From Panicum virgatum (Eukaryota; Streptophyta; Magnoliopsida; Poales; Poaceae), in the NCBI RefSeq assembly GCF_016808335.1, contig NC_053145.1, forward strand, positions 25,758,001 to 25,822,000: a stretch of DNA of 64,000 nucleotides, in the 5' to 3' direction. Position 1 is the first letter of the stretch. Every line of letters begins with the position of its first letter. The translations under genes were made by a program, and so were the position numbers. Positions 10,331-23,500 of the stretch are shown piece by piece. Under the pieces are notes generated by a model, which was not told the DNA's origin, searched no databases, and saw nothing but the letters and a program-made list of their open reading frames with translations.

Positions 10331-10765
10331 TGGGGTCGGCCGGCCTCCCCTAGGCCGGCCGGCCTGGGGATGTGGCCATCTGGCCATCGCCTTTGAGTGG
10401 ACGCTTTGGATCTCCTCCTGAGGTCGGTGGCAGTTGTGTAGCTCCAACGGAGACAGTTAGAGGCCGGCCGGCCTCTCCTAGGCCGGCCGGCCTGGCTCTG
10501 GCTCGGCTCAGGCTTTCGTCGCTCTGGCATGTTGCTCTCAAGGCCAACATTGCTCCTTAAGTTGAGTTGGGTTCTGAATCTTCTGGTTGTCATTGGATTT
10601 GGGCTCAACTCCACTTGGTTCAAGCCTTTCGGCCTTGACTTGTGAATTCTGCCTGAACCACATTGGTGTGACCTTGATCTTGGGCTCAAGCCATGTTCCA
10701 CAAAGTTGCACGACGAAATGTTGCAGAGGTAGGCCGGCCGGCCGGGCCTAGGCCGGCCGGCCTGG
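10331..10765. repeat. Repeated GGCCGGCC palindromes in the Athila-2 LTR
   Basis: Three paired clusters, each two copies of AGGCCGGCCGGCCT-like sequence separated by a few bases (CTCCCCT, CTCTCCT, GGGCCT), at about 10337-10371, 10461-10495 and 10730-10768. Each pair can fold on itself. Copy B has the matching clusters at about 43887-43921, 44012-44046 and 44281-44300. Confidence 0.8.
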
Positions 10766-10935
10766 GATTCACCCCATTTCGGCTCATTTTTGTACATGTT
10801 GCTCCTGGATTTAAATACTCACAAAAACTCATGGAACTTCTTAATGTTAGTTAAAATTATAACAATATAGTTTTAAAAGCATAAAATCCGAAGAAATGTT
10901 GGCAGTAAAAATCATCGAAATCAACCGCCAACTCA

Positions 10936-10972
10936 CCCCCACACCTAGACTTTGCTCGTCCCGAGCAAAAGG
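10936..10972 (-). other. Polypurine tract and upstream stem-loop of Athila-2
   Basis: Minus strand: TTTGCTCG, GGA, CGAGCAAA forms a perfect 8-bp stem (10952-10970), followed by GTCTAGGTGTGGGGG and then the LTR. In copy B one base of the stem is changed (CGAG to TGAG), which still allows a G-U pair. Confidence 0.65.
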
Positions 10973-11453
10973 AGTCGACAAAGATCCTGAGGATCGAGTG
11001 TTGGCGGCTCTTAAGTTGAAAATCCAACCGCCAACTTCTGTAGTATTTCATAACATTTGAGCACCAAACTTAGTTATAGGGCTTATTGCTAATTGGTTCC
11101 ACAAGTTTTGGTGAATTGTGATCCGCAGGCACCCACATGTTAAATACAAAAGAAAACACAAGTGAACACACAAGAAAAGCACAAAAGATCGCTGCCTGCG
11201 TTTCACCTACAAAAAGGGTCCACAAACCAGAGGAAACGGGTGTGCCATGCAAGATGCACCCAAGGGATAAGACCAGGGCCCACCTGTCAGCCAGCCAGAG
11301 GAAGATGGGCCTGGGAGGGTGCAATCGAGGGCCAGCCGAACCCAGACGGGCTCCCGTCCAGGTGCGCCTTGGCGGGAGATTCGATCTTATCCTCTAGAAG
11401 GCGGTGCCCACATGTTTCATTTTTAATTTTGGCGGGAACCGACCTCCTTGGGC

Positions 11454-11460
11454 TATAAAA
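11454..11460 (+). promoter_or_regulatory. TATA box in Athila-1 LTR
   Basis: TATAAAA in GGGCTATAAAAAGGGCCTCC. The same site is in the Athila-3 LTR (53511-53517, minus). Confidence 0.65.
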
Positions 11461-11854
11461 AGGGCCTCCCTCACCCCGTCAAACACACACCACATTAGAG
11501 AGAAAGAGGAGAAGGGGAGAGTCCACCCTTAGAGTTGCTTTGTAGAGTAGGCTAGGGAATGTGTGAGGAGAAGCTCGGAGGAGTGCTGGAGTTGTCGGCT
11601 ACCCTTTACTTGTACCTCGGTGGGTACGAACCTCTTTCGAGTAAGTATCCGGGTCTTTATCTACTTGGTGAGTTCTTACCTGAGTTAAGCTTTTGTTATC
11701 ATTTGCTTGCGGGATCATTGTTCGTCCTCGTGACGAGTGTTCTAGTCTAAAGGCTCGAGTCGTGGATGGAGTCGGGGCTAGAGTAGTAATCGATAGCATA
11801 GACGTGGTGTCTAGGCTAGAGGTTACCTTTGTTTGCATACCTTCTCCACGGTAT

Positions 11855-14800
11855 TGTGACACCCTAGGTGTCTGCACAGTAGAACAACATTTATTTTATG
11901 TGCTTCAAGTGCGAAATTGCTTGAGCAAGGGTCTATTTTAAAAATATCAGGGCCATTTGTGTAAATATGAATTGATGTAGGGTCATTCTTATAGTTTTAT
12001 TTGAATAGGATGTGTGATTATTGTTTTGGTGGAGGGTTTATTTGCAAAAATTCATTGCAATCATTACATGGCAGAAAAGTTTACTTTTTAGTCTGAATTT
12101 GAGGTGAATTTGCAATGGAAAAGACAAAAGTCCATTAAATTCAAAATCCTTCTTTTGTTTTCAAAATAACTCTTTAACCTTTGGTCAAATCAATTTTTGC
12201 ACAACATCAAATTTGTAGATATTGAAAAGTTGAACAACTTTCATGTTGGGCACTTTTTCAATTGAGCCCTAGTTTAAAAGTTATTGTTGATTTACAGTAG
12301 GGTCTCTGGAATTTTCTGAATTCACAAAGAAGTCCAAACTTCATCTTCTACCTCCCTGCTCCTCTACTTGCTCTGCCGCCGGTGCAGAGCGGCACCGTCG
12401 CCGCCGAGGGAGGGCCAGTAGGCCATCTCTTGCTTCGCCCGCCGCCTCACGTGGCACCTCCGCAGCCTCTGGACCAACCTCCCATCGCGCTGGAGCCCCC
12501 TCCCCTCGCCACGCCGCCCCAGCCGAGCTCCGCGGCCGCCACCTCGCCGCCGCCGTAGCCAGCACAGCACAGAGCCCCAGTTCTTCTCCTCTCGCGTGCA
12601 CCAGCACCAGGAAGACCCCCGCATTCTATTCTGCTCGCTCGCTCTCCGGTTCCCCGCCCCTAAACCCCAGAACGCCGCCGCCGTCCACCCGAACGCCGGC
12701 GAGCTCGAAGCTCACCGTCGACCAGCCACTGCAGCCCTCCTCCGCCCACGCTGACCCTACCATCAGCTTCGCCTCGTCCTCGCGCAGCTCGCAGACCACT
12801 CCTCCTTGCCCAGAACCCACCGGAGCAACCTCGCCGCCGATGACCTACACCGAACCGCCGCCATTCACGCCGACAACCACTTTCCCGACCACCCCGGCTT
12901 CAATTCCGAGCACCAGAAGGTGCGCGTCGACGTCCTCTAGCGTTTCCCCTACCTAGCCCTCGCCGCCGGCGATCGCCGTCGCCGGAATCGACGGTCAAAC
13001 CTCCCCCTCCCTTCTCTGACCACGGCCAGGGACCCCATTTGAAAAGAAAAGAAAGTTCCAGGGGCTTTTGTGCTAGATCTTGGGGCTATTCTGTAAAACT
13101 AGTTTAAGTTTTCTTTATTTCTTGCTGTGAACTTTGAAAATGCCTAGAAATTCGTAGAAAAATCAGACAAATGCAAATCCAAATGTTTTGGAATCCTTGT
13201 TACAAGAACTACAAGTTTTGTTACTTGCACGTCTTCATTTTTGGTCTGTATTTTAATCCAAAAAAGGAAAGAATAAATAGGCTTTATTTATTCCATGAGT
13301 TCTACTTAGTAACTGTATGTGTTTTTTGGCTAGGATGTGTCTTGCAGTATTTCTAGTGCCTAGTAAAAATTTGAAACCTTTTTGACATCTCTAACTAGGT
13401 CAAAGATTTAAGATTCCTAAATCTACTAGGTTTGCTAATTTATTTGTGCTGGTAGAAATAATCAAGTTCTGTGTGTGAAACTTTTTCCATGATCACATGT
13501 TACTAAATCTTTGCTTTTGCCCAAGTTTGGAAAATTTTCGATCTGTTTAACTAGTTCTTTGATTTAATGCTTATTAAGTAGACTTTAATTATGGTAAATA
13601 GTTTCTATTCATGATAAATCATGCAAATATTTTTGAGTGTTCATTTTGAATAGCTCAGCTTGTCCATGAAGTTTGAACAACAGATCATGTCTAGAACAGA
13701 AGTTAAAAATGAATCTTGATGTGTTAATGCTAGTTTTGTTCTTTTTATCAGAATTAATTCTTTGCAGATAAAATCATGAAAAATTTACAGCAGCTTAGTT
13801 AACACTGTGTTGGTTTGCTGTTAAATTTATAGCTTCTGTTTTGCTCTAGTTTAACCTGTAGAATTTGATCTTGCTTAGGTGTAGTCTGAATAACTGTTTT
13901 ATTCTGATTAATTGGTGGCATGAAATGGAATGAATTTTACAGGGTAGATTGCTCTCTGTTTTTTCTATTTGAAGTAATTTTACTGAAGTTAGATACTGTT
14001 TGTATACTGAGTTACTCAATTCTTTGCAAACCATGATTTGTATGCTATATAAACTAACTAACGCTTACTTTGTAAGTTTAATCAAATTGTTTTGTGAAGT
14101 TGATCTTGTTGTTTTTGTGTAGTAATCATTGTTAAATAACTACCCTATAAATGCTTGCCCATATGAATGTTTGTTTGCTAAATGTTGGACTACAACTTTA
14201 TTGTGAAGCGTGTTTTTATAATACCGTTTCTTGCATCAGATATAGATTCTGCGTCCGAAGAAGGTGATCAAGAAGCCCAGCTGAACGCCACTGTACTAAC
14301 TGAAGACCCGGACCAAAATCCTGAAGAGCCCAAGGCTAATCTAGCTAGTGACTACCGAGAAGGCAAGCCCCGGACATAACCCATATTTCAAATTATTACA
14401 ATTTATCGTTATTACTTACTTGTGCATTTACAGTTCTTAGGATTTGAAATGAAACCCTAGATGCATGATCCTAGGAACCTATGTACTGAACACTAGACCT
14501 GAGTTCGAATAATTGCTAAGCTTATAGGACCGGTAAAAGTCGAGTGATTGTCCTGCCACTCGCGAGCTCTATAGGAATTGCTTGTTTACTTTCTGCTATC
14601 AATATAAGGACGACGGACGGGGTCGTGTTCGATATCATGACCTTGGGTGAGACCCCGTCTGTGTTGATGAACTTGCTAAGGTTCGCGGTGTGTGGTAGCA
14701 GTGGTTAAGTTTTTGAATGTACTAGCCACATGCCGTAAATATGGTACGCGGTAAGCCGTGTAGCCGATCGGACCGGTGAGTGGATATACCTTTCACTCTC

Positions 14801-15806
14801 TCTTAGAGATATGTTTTTATTTATGTTTATGTTGCGCAACACCGCGGCTACAGGGAGGAAGATGGTGCCCTGTTGTCGGGGAGAGTGACCCTATCCACAG
14901 GTCGAAATGAAAGGTAAACGGTTGTTTGGGAACAACCCGACGGTGTTCCAAACGTGTGTGTTAGGTCTACCTGGCCAGATTAACAAATTCGATTCGAGTC
15001 GTCCGCTTCTCACGGTTTGGGACTGCTTGATCCCTTTGCAACACAGAGTAATAAGAGTAACATTATTATGATCAATCTTGATGTTTGCTTAAAAGTTCTA
15101 CCATTGTTGAATAGGATTAGTTGCTTACATAGAATGGTTAATCAACTAGAATATGGAAAGCTAAAATGTGAAGGACCTACTCTTTATTGCTTTTCAGCAA
15201 AAGAAAAACCAGAGCCTCATAGAACCCTGCATAGTCTAGTTAGGTGGGCTATGTATACCCGTTGACGGTTAAGTCTTGCTGAGTATTAGAATACTCAGCC
15301 TTGCTGTTGAAACCTTTTTCAGGTATGAGTTTTGAGGACCAGGATCGCTAGTCTGTCTTGGCCCTGCTCCTTGCCTCCTGGCTGGTCCGTAGAATGGGAT
15401 CCGTCTTCGGCCGGCAATGACCCTGACGAGTGATACCTTGCTTGGGCTAGCTTGGTATACTTTTGCGACGTGTTGTAGTCCGTCGTGTTTTCTTTCCGCT
15501 GCTTTTCAACTCTGAACTTTAAACTTATGTCTTGTATAATGTTTTACTAAGTTTGGATCTGTAATAAGTACTTTGAAACATGTTGTAATCACTACTATGC
15601 TTGTGTTGTAAAATATGTATGGTTGTAATATCTCTGGACTCGCCTTCGTGCGGGGTATGCTTGTTCGATCCGAGAACTGGTGGTTGTATCGGGACATTAC
15701 CCGACAGACCAAGAATTGTTCTGTTTGAAGTGCGTTTGAGCCGGTGTTGCCTTTAGGGTGATGGCCAGCGCATTTGAGCCGGGATAATTCAGGTGGTTCT
15801 GCCACA
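11855..15806 (+). mobile_element. Solo LTR, 3952 bp, Tekay-like (TGTGACACCC...CTGCCACA)
   Basis: Inserted in the Athila-1 LTR with a perfect 5-bp duplication ggtat (11850-11854, 15807-15811). It begins TGTGACACCC and ends CCACA. No second LTR, PBS or coding domain is present, so it reads as a solo LTR left by recombination. A GC-rich block (12360-13010) is followed by a long AT-rich stretch and an exon-like segment at 14239-14369 with a possible donor GAAG|GCAAGC. The short ORFs inside match nothing I know. The second solo LTR (35771-39085) has the same start and layout. Chromovirus Tekay elements are known for LTRs of this length, and I assign the lineage by that only. Orientation is inferred from TGTGACACCC as the 5' end. 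Confidence 0.7.
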
Positions 15807-16042
15807 GGTATGTCGGGGTAGGCGGCAGGTGGTGACAACCCTGTCCGTCCCTTGTAGTCCCCCACATGAGGGTTGGGTGTAGAGCTAATAGCCGGATACT
15901 CTTGGCAGACTAGGAGTAAGCCGGTGCCCGAAGCAAACGGGTGAGAGCTGAGTTTATCTCTCTTAAGCATCTCTTCTCTTAGATGACCACACTACCCAAA
16001 GGCCACCCTTCTCTCCTCCTCCGGGTAACCCAGTTAGAAGAC

Positions 16043-17504
16043 TGTTGACGCTCCTTAGCGCCCCGATTTGTATACCGCAAGCGCACGGTTCGTGTAGCTT
16101 TTCCCTTAGAGTATTCCCCCAAGGTTTATCAATCCGTGGATCGACAAAGAACTACCTAAGGTTTTCCATCTAATCTAACGGATCTATCCTAACATGAAGC
16201 ATTGATTGCATATAAAGGATAAACCTTTGACAGATATGAGTGATGTGTAAAGGTTGATCTCATCCATGAACATAGGCTTAATCGTAGCAAAACCAAAGAC
16301 ATGACTAGGCCTATCATCATCTAGTTGTAGTTCAAGCTAACAAGCAAATAAATCATGCATCTCAATCAAAAGCATCTTTAAACTCAAAATCTCCATTCCG
16401 ATCCCTCGATACTCCAGCCTACTCTGTGGAGACGGCCTGTCACGACGCCCCCCTTTTGAACGAAATACCCTGAAGCAAGTCGAAACCCCTTTGGTAGTTC
16501 CGCCATGAACCTCTAGCCACCTTGACTACAAGATCATGCTAAGCGATCTATCTCGATAATAGATCTAAGATGAAGCAAACCCAAAGAAAAGAACTGAAAT
16601 CGAAAGAGAGAACATGATCGCTAATAGATTCGGAAGACATGATTATCATTACTCACATAATAAATTCGTTTGGATCGTCACCACCGAGTACATACCATTG
16701 ACGACTCCAACTAGCTCATGAACTCCACCATGGCACAACCACGCAGGGAGGCCATGGCAGCTAGGGGTGGCCTAAGCCATCTCCTAGACAACTTCGAAGA
16801 CTTGCGGCAGGCCGTCGTCTCCCTCCGGTCTTGGCCCTAGGTTTTCGTCGAGTTATGGTTGGATGGACGCTCCGAGTTGAATAAGGTGCGAGCTATTTAT
16901 AAGCCGAGGAAGCCACCGGTCGAAGGGGAGGCCAAACCACCTTGAAAACGGGCTGGGCCGGCTGGCCCCATGGGCCTAGGCCGGCTGGCCTACCCTGTTT
17001 CGGGCTCGCCTCGGTCTCATTTTTCGCGTGCAGACTCCTCGCATCTTCTAGAGTTTATGTCCTTCACGATTGCACCCCTTTTGACATCGTTATCTTGGAG
17101 ATATCTTCGAGGAAATGATAGGATAGGGAATCCTTCCTTAAATCTTCATTTGCTTTGCTTAATCCCGAAGTATCTTGATCTCATCTTCGTGGGCTCGGTC
17201 CTTTGGGCTCTCTTGGAGGATGGATGTTCATGAATGGGCTTCGAATCAACATGGGCTTTGGTCCTTCCTTTGGGCTTTGGCCTTCGTCTTTCTCCGTGTT
17301 AGCGCTCGATCACGGGCCTCGTCATTTCATGCTCCAAAATAGACCAAAAACCTGCAAAAACGAAGTTCCTCCAAAATATATGTGCAAGTGTGAAAATGAC
17401 CAATAATTAGGCTGGGGTTAGGACGGTTAGTGATTTTGATATTAAATTCATGCCATTATCAAGGATAAACAAGGGATAAAGTGGGTACTTAAGGAGCGCC
17501 AACA
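16043..17504 (-). repeat. 3' LTR of the LARD-like element
   Basis: Ends carry an inverted repeat of 15 bp with one mismatch: TGTTGACGCTCCTTA and, on the other strand, TGTTGGCGCTCCTTA. Confidence 0.92.
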
Positions 17505-17540
17505 TTCCCCCCATGCTTAAACCTTGCTCGTCCTCGAGTA
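17505..17540 (-). other. Polypurine tract and CTCGAGGACGAGCAA box of the LARD-like element
   Basis: Minus strand: TACTCGAGGACGAGCAAGG, then TTTAAGCATGGGGGGAA directly before the LTR. PPT-like copies of GCATGGGGG also occur in the interior at about 18359-18369, 19324-19333 and 19434-19443. Confidence 0.7.
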
Positions 17541-20500
17541 AGTCCAGGAGCTTTGCTTATAAAGAAATCAGCGTTGCCCCTCAATGTCCTCTCTACACTT
17601 AGTCATACATAACAAGACATATTGCTCTCTCAAGTATTTAGTATTTAAGTTCATGTTGTGACCGGCTACTTTTTCATTATGGAAGATAGACTATCAATTA
17701 AAGAAGAAGCCACAATAATAAATAAATGCAATGCTCTCAAACTTAAGCGCACTTCAAACCTTTACCTTGTTTCATCGTGAAGAGTTTTCAAAAGAATGCA
17801 TACCAAACATAAGTGAGGTTCTCTTGCAAAAGATCATGGAAATACTCATCTCATCAAGTCACTCAAGCCTACAATAGATTGTCTTCAACCTATTCTACTC
17901 ATATATAAAAGTGGAAGGCTTATGTGGAGCTTAGTAGGTAAAAACAATCATAGCAAAACATTATATCTGAAATATTGTCAAACTAAGAGAGAGATCTATT
18001 GGATTTACTGAGACTAGTCAAAAAGGCCATTGGAAAATAATGTTGGAGAGGGAGAAAGATGAAACACATACATTTAGATAGGTGAACATGTGCAAGTGGC
18101 AAATGGATGATCCCGAGACACAAATGAAGTTCTCGTTATCGGATTGCACATGGTTGGAAGATTTGAGTATGGAATAGTTCTTCAAAGTAACGTGGAAAAT
18201 TAATGAAGCCAAAAAGAGCTAAAAAGCATTTTATTCTTCTCTTTTTTTTCTTTTCTTTTCTCCATTTTTTTCATTTTTTCTATTTTTCTCTTTCTTTCTT
18301 TTTTTTCTTTCTTTTTGCTCCTTAGAACTTTTGATAGCATAGAATACTTACCCAGCCATCCCCCCATGCTTGAACAAATGCTCGTCCTCGAGTATGAATA
18401 GTGGGAGAACCAACTAGCTAGGGTAAGTATCTCAAATTCACCTTCTTCTTCGTAGAACCGCTTGAATCTCCGGGGAGCCTTGTCTCCCAAAATTTTTCTT
18501 TATATGGTGCCCTTGATTCTTTTGATTCTGTCGAAATGATAATCCATACTCAAATTGGGTTGTGGTCAAGGAGGTAATCACAAAAGGATATTTTTGGTTT
18601 AGGGTGGATATCCAGCGAGGTTTGCAAAATTCCCGAAGTAGAAACTCACAATGCATGGATAAATAGGCTAGCAAAAAGAAGGTTACACACAAAAAAAACG
18701 GAATGACCAGCTTCTTAGTCTCATACCAAAGAAATCAATCTTAATCCAACTCATCAAAATATAAGTTTGCAATCTAAAGGTTTCATCATGAAAGAATATG
18801 TATGTATAGGCTTTGGTAGGTAGAACTTTGCAAGAGATTCACAAATGTAGATAGCATAGGAATTAAGTTTTCAAATTAAACAATCACAAGGTGTAAGGTC
18901 ATCGGTAGACTTAAATCAAAGAGCAACATAGAATATGTGGGTTTAGAATTTAGTCATTTAACCTCCACAAATAAAAGAGCCGGTATTTAATCATTTTAAT
19001 TCCATTTAATTGAGAGCAAATGGTCAAGTCATATACAACATAGCATAGGTAAAACAAAGCAGCAACTTTCATCATTTTTCCATAAGCATAAGGCATTGCC
19101 AAAATGTATCAATGTGGTGAGCACAAAGTGATGGTGATCCTACACTTATTGAAAACAAAAACAAAACTAGGTTGTCCTCCTAGAAGCCATGTGATAGGTT
19201 GAGAGGTATATACAAAGGTTGCATCTATGGTTGAAGGCATATATGTACAAGCATTTAGAAAAAGAGAGAGTTGAGGGAGAATTAACATCCTTCTCGATGC
19301 TCGTAATGAAGTGTAGCGCGGCCTCCCCCATACTTAAGCATTGTGCTAAGCATGGAAAAAGAATCATGAGCATCTTGTGGCAACCGTGATTATCTTACTC
19401 CATGAGATCTTTCTTCCTTGTCCATGAAATCCTCCCCCATGCTTAGCATGATGCTAGGCGTAGAAGGAGAAGATGGACCATCTTACAATTCTTGAAGTCC
19501 TTCCCTCATGTGTATGAATATCATCTTCAATGTGTCTTCACCTTTGTTGCCTCAATTTCCTTCAACTTCTTCTTGTACTAAGTCATGGTCCCAATCTTTG
19601 CTTCTCATCGTCGTCGCCTCCTTCAATTCCTCGTTGTCCCATTGCTGCCTCATCTTCATGAATTTTTCTTTCAATTTCCAGAATAGAACCTGTACTGAAA
19701 CATTGCTCCATTGCGAAGTGCACAAATTTTCCTTTCCAATGAGTCCTTATTCTCCCAAAATTGATTCCGAACAAGAGAGTTGTGTCCATTTTATCCCAGC
19801 GCTGCAATCTGTTCCGAATTTCAGAACGCGCAGCGTCCAAAGTTTTTGCCATATCTCCTTGTACGGGTCTTCAAATTCATTGATATTGGATGCGCTGGAA
19901 CGGGAATTTCATGGAGCTTCTGAATATCAACTTTTTCTTCCTTGTACATCTCTGTCCATGTGCAAAATTTGATGAAAACAGCGGGGCTTGTTCTCGAACT
20001 TTGGAGATGTTGATGAATTTGATTTCTTCTTTGATCACGAATTTATGGGAACTCTTTGTCATGCTTGCAAAATAATTCAAGTGCACAATCTACCTCCAAG
20101 GTGACAGTTGGGAGTAGAAATAATTGCCAACAAACCAAAAACATCCCCTAAGATACTTAACTTGTGGCATAATTAGTCTAGTGAAAATTAAACCTAATGG
20201 GTGTATGAGAATGCAAGTGGGAGGTGTGTGTATGCAAATGAGAGGAAAATGGATTGCTACCTTGGTCAAAAGAGCTTAGAGATGGAGGTCCACAAACAAG
20301 TTTAAACACCACGTTTACACAAGATTGCAAAAGGTAAATGCTATCATGATAAGCATTACATGGATAGGAAAGCATACATCAATAAGATTGAGACCAAGCT
20401 AGCAAAATGAGGGCATGAACAATGGAATGGATGCAAAGTGCAAATGCAAAGTTAGCAAAAACAAGTGTTAGCAAGGTTGAAAGGACTTTTCGATGTTGTT

Positions 20501-23500
20501 CTGTAACTAGTTTATTCAAAAAAACAATTGCTAAGAGTGACAAAAAGCCTTCGTGACACTTCATAAGAAGTGAGGCTTTTGTCAATGAAAAGGTTATTTA
20601 TCGAAAAAGTATCAAGCAACTGAGCTGACAAGGTTTTAGAAGTAGGTTTGTGGGGTTCCTATATTTTTGGCTTAAAACAAAATTTTGAAGAGAGAGAGTG
20701 TTGGGTATAGAAATTCTATCTAAGGTGGTTTCAAAAAAAACTAGAGAGAAACAAAAGTTAGATTTTTTTGAATGAAAAACATACCCTATGGTTTTGGGAT
20801 TGCTCTATGAGTGGTTTTCCTAAGGGTTTTAGGATCTCAAAAGCGAGGCTAGTCAATGTTTTTAGAAATTTTTTTTTAATGCAACATACAATGCAATGCA
20901 AGGGTGAGACGAACAACATGGTATGAAATGCAACACGGGGTGGATGAACAAAATGATATGACATGATGAGGTGGTCTAAAACAAAACAAAAAGTTAGCCT
21001 AAGTTAACTAGCCATAAGTTTAGAATCAAAGGGTGGTGCAATGCTTCATAAATCTCTCAAAAAGACACAAAGAAAAAGACTCAAAACGCTAATAGGCACA
21101 CAAAAAGGTCTACAAGTTTCCCAAGATCAAATAACAAAGTGCTCCCTCAATAACATTTAGAATGAACAATACGAAGTTGTGGTTTTTGTTAGAGCAATGG
21201 TACAATGTTACTTGATGTTCCGATTAAAGAGTGCAATGTAGACGGTCATATTAATATATATAAAATAAAAGATCGGGTTGCCTCCCACAAAGCGCTTCAT
21301 TTAGGGTCATAGAGCTCGACTTTCTTACATACCTTCTCATTGATGCGAAGCCATGGTCCTTCAAGCAAGAGGTGAAGGTGTTCCATGCAGCTCTTATTCC
21401 ACTTCCCATGTTGGACATGATCAATCACGCTTAATGGAAAACTTGCCCAATCGTCTCTCACATCATGGTCACCTCTTTCTTTGTTGTCCTTCGTTGCTAC
21501 CTTTCTTTTCATGGATTTTCCTCTCTGTCCAGATTGGGAATTGCGCCAAACAATTGATCCAATGCAAGGTACACGAAATCTTCTTTCCAACAAGTCTTCA
21601 TTTGCCCAAAATGCATTCCAATTGAGGGAGTTATGCCCCTTTTTCCCTGTCACAACAATCTGCCCCGTGCTGATTTCAGCACGTGCATCTCCGATGTTTG
21701 AGACATAGCTCCTCCCGTGGGTCTTCAATTGTTTCGATCATAGATGCGTTGAACCGAGGACTTGATGGAGATCTTGAATATTCAACTTTCTTGCATTATA
21801 ATTTCTGGACTTGTGCACAAAATTGATGAGGCTTAGCGACGTCCGTTCTTGAAACTTGAAGATGTTGATGATGGTGTTCAAAATTTTGTTCACAGTTTCC
21901 CTCCTCATCATTTGAGTTTCATGTCCTGCATGGTTAGTGAAATTCGGGGCTTCTCTCGACATGTGCTCTTTTAGGGTCATGAGCTTGACCAAGCGCAAAG
22001 CAAGATCAAAATTTGCAATTATTTGTAAACATATGCAACATAATCACATCCTCAATTAAATTTCATTAACAAGGCATGGTGTAATTAAATGCAGCATGTG
22101 TTTCTTGCATAGCGCGGAGCTCATTATTAGGCAGAGGTTCTTTAAGCATGAAATCAACCTTCTCAAGAAACTCTAGCCTATCATCATGAAAAGAACAAGG
22201 CATAGAATTTAAACTTTCCTTCCGACTATTGGTTCGAGCATGAGATTTTTAACGATTATCAACAAAACCAATAGAAGTTTGAGAATTCACTATATACCTT
22301 AGCCTCGGAGCTTTTTCATACTCATTGGAGTCGTGGTGCTTTGTGCGAGATGTCATCTTGATGCACTCCTCGTGGTTCGTCGTGATTTGCTTCTCACGTC
22401 TCTATGTGTTGAATGTTGCGCTCTTGTAATCCGTCGTGGTTTGTTTGCAACATCTTCGTTTGTCGAAGGTTGACCGCTTGTGCCTTCATTTGCCAATGTC
22501 ATTGGGGTTCTTCCTCTGCTCCAAGCCTCTGAATTTTATCATATACGCTTGATGAAAACATCACCCAAGCTCGCCTTCATTGTTATCATCGTCATCTTCT
22601 CTATCTTGTTCTCATCGCGTTGCTCCTGCCTCTTCTTTGTAGAATCTCTCCTATATACTCAATAGAACATATACCAAAATATAGATCTATTGAAATGTTT
22701 ATGAAATTACTTTTCCAACGAGTGGTCATTCGCTTTAAATGGAGTCCAAACGAGGGAGTTATGCCCGTTTCACTTTTGGCGCTGCGTGCTGTCCAGAAAT
22801 TTTCAGAGTGCACAACCTTCAATGTTTTGGCCATACCCGCTTGTAGGAATCTCCGATTGACTTGGGTCTTGATTCGTTGGGAAGGGAACTTCATGGAGCT
22901 TTTGAATATCCAAAAATTTGCTGCTATTTGCTTCTGAGGTTGAGTAGAATATTGATGATAACAATGACTTCTTACGAATCAATCCGAAGATGTCGATGAT
23001 CTTGATCTTGTGATCTTCGGAGCGTCCTGTTGTGCATCCTTGGCTTCAAGGTCATCACCATTGATTCACCAACGAGTAGCGTGGCTCCAATGGTCTGTCT
23101 CCATGGTTCTTTCTTTGCCTAAGGTGTTGGGATCGAAGGAGGCTCCCGTGCTTTGTGTCGATGATCAGAGCGGTCTCTTTCTTTGATTGCACTCGACTAG
23201 AAGCTTCTTGAGCTTCCCATGGAGAAGATGGGTGGCATCATGGTTCCTCTAATATTATTGCCTCTAGCGTTGGTCAACTTCAAATCATCAACTTTTGTGC
23301 ACAAGGTTCTCCAAACATGTTGCGACATCATCATCACTTTCTCCATTGTTTGTTGCTGCCTCTTCTTCGTTGAATTCCTTAATCATCCTGCACAGAACAT
23401 GTACCAAAATTCAACTCCATGGAAAGACTTTTGAAATTACCTTTTTAATGAGTGGTCATTGATCCCAAACGGACTCCGGATGAAGAAGTTATGGTCGTTT

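Larger units (their letters stand above)
9438..10935 (-). repeat. 3' LTR of Athila-2, copy A
   Basis: On the plus strand it runs from TGTTGGCATTCC to CCGCCAACTCA. On the minus strand it begins TGAGTTGGCGG, immediately after a G-rich tract, which fixes it as the 3' LTR. Copy B is 42990-44468 (1479 bp). Its first 40 bases contain an inverted pair GTTGGCGG / CTGCCAAC. Confidence 0.75.

Noticed and set aside
12341..12820. GC-rich ORFs on the minus strand
   Set aside because: Inside the 3952-bp solo LTR. Composition alone keeps the frame open.
21297..21728. 143-codon minus-strand ORF in the LARD-like element as gag
   Set aside because: No gag landmark such as a zinc knuckle or capsid motif. It overlaps one of the four repeated non-coding modules, whose other copies have no open frame.
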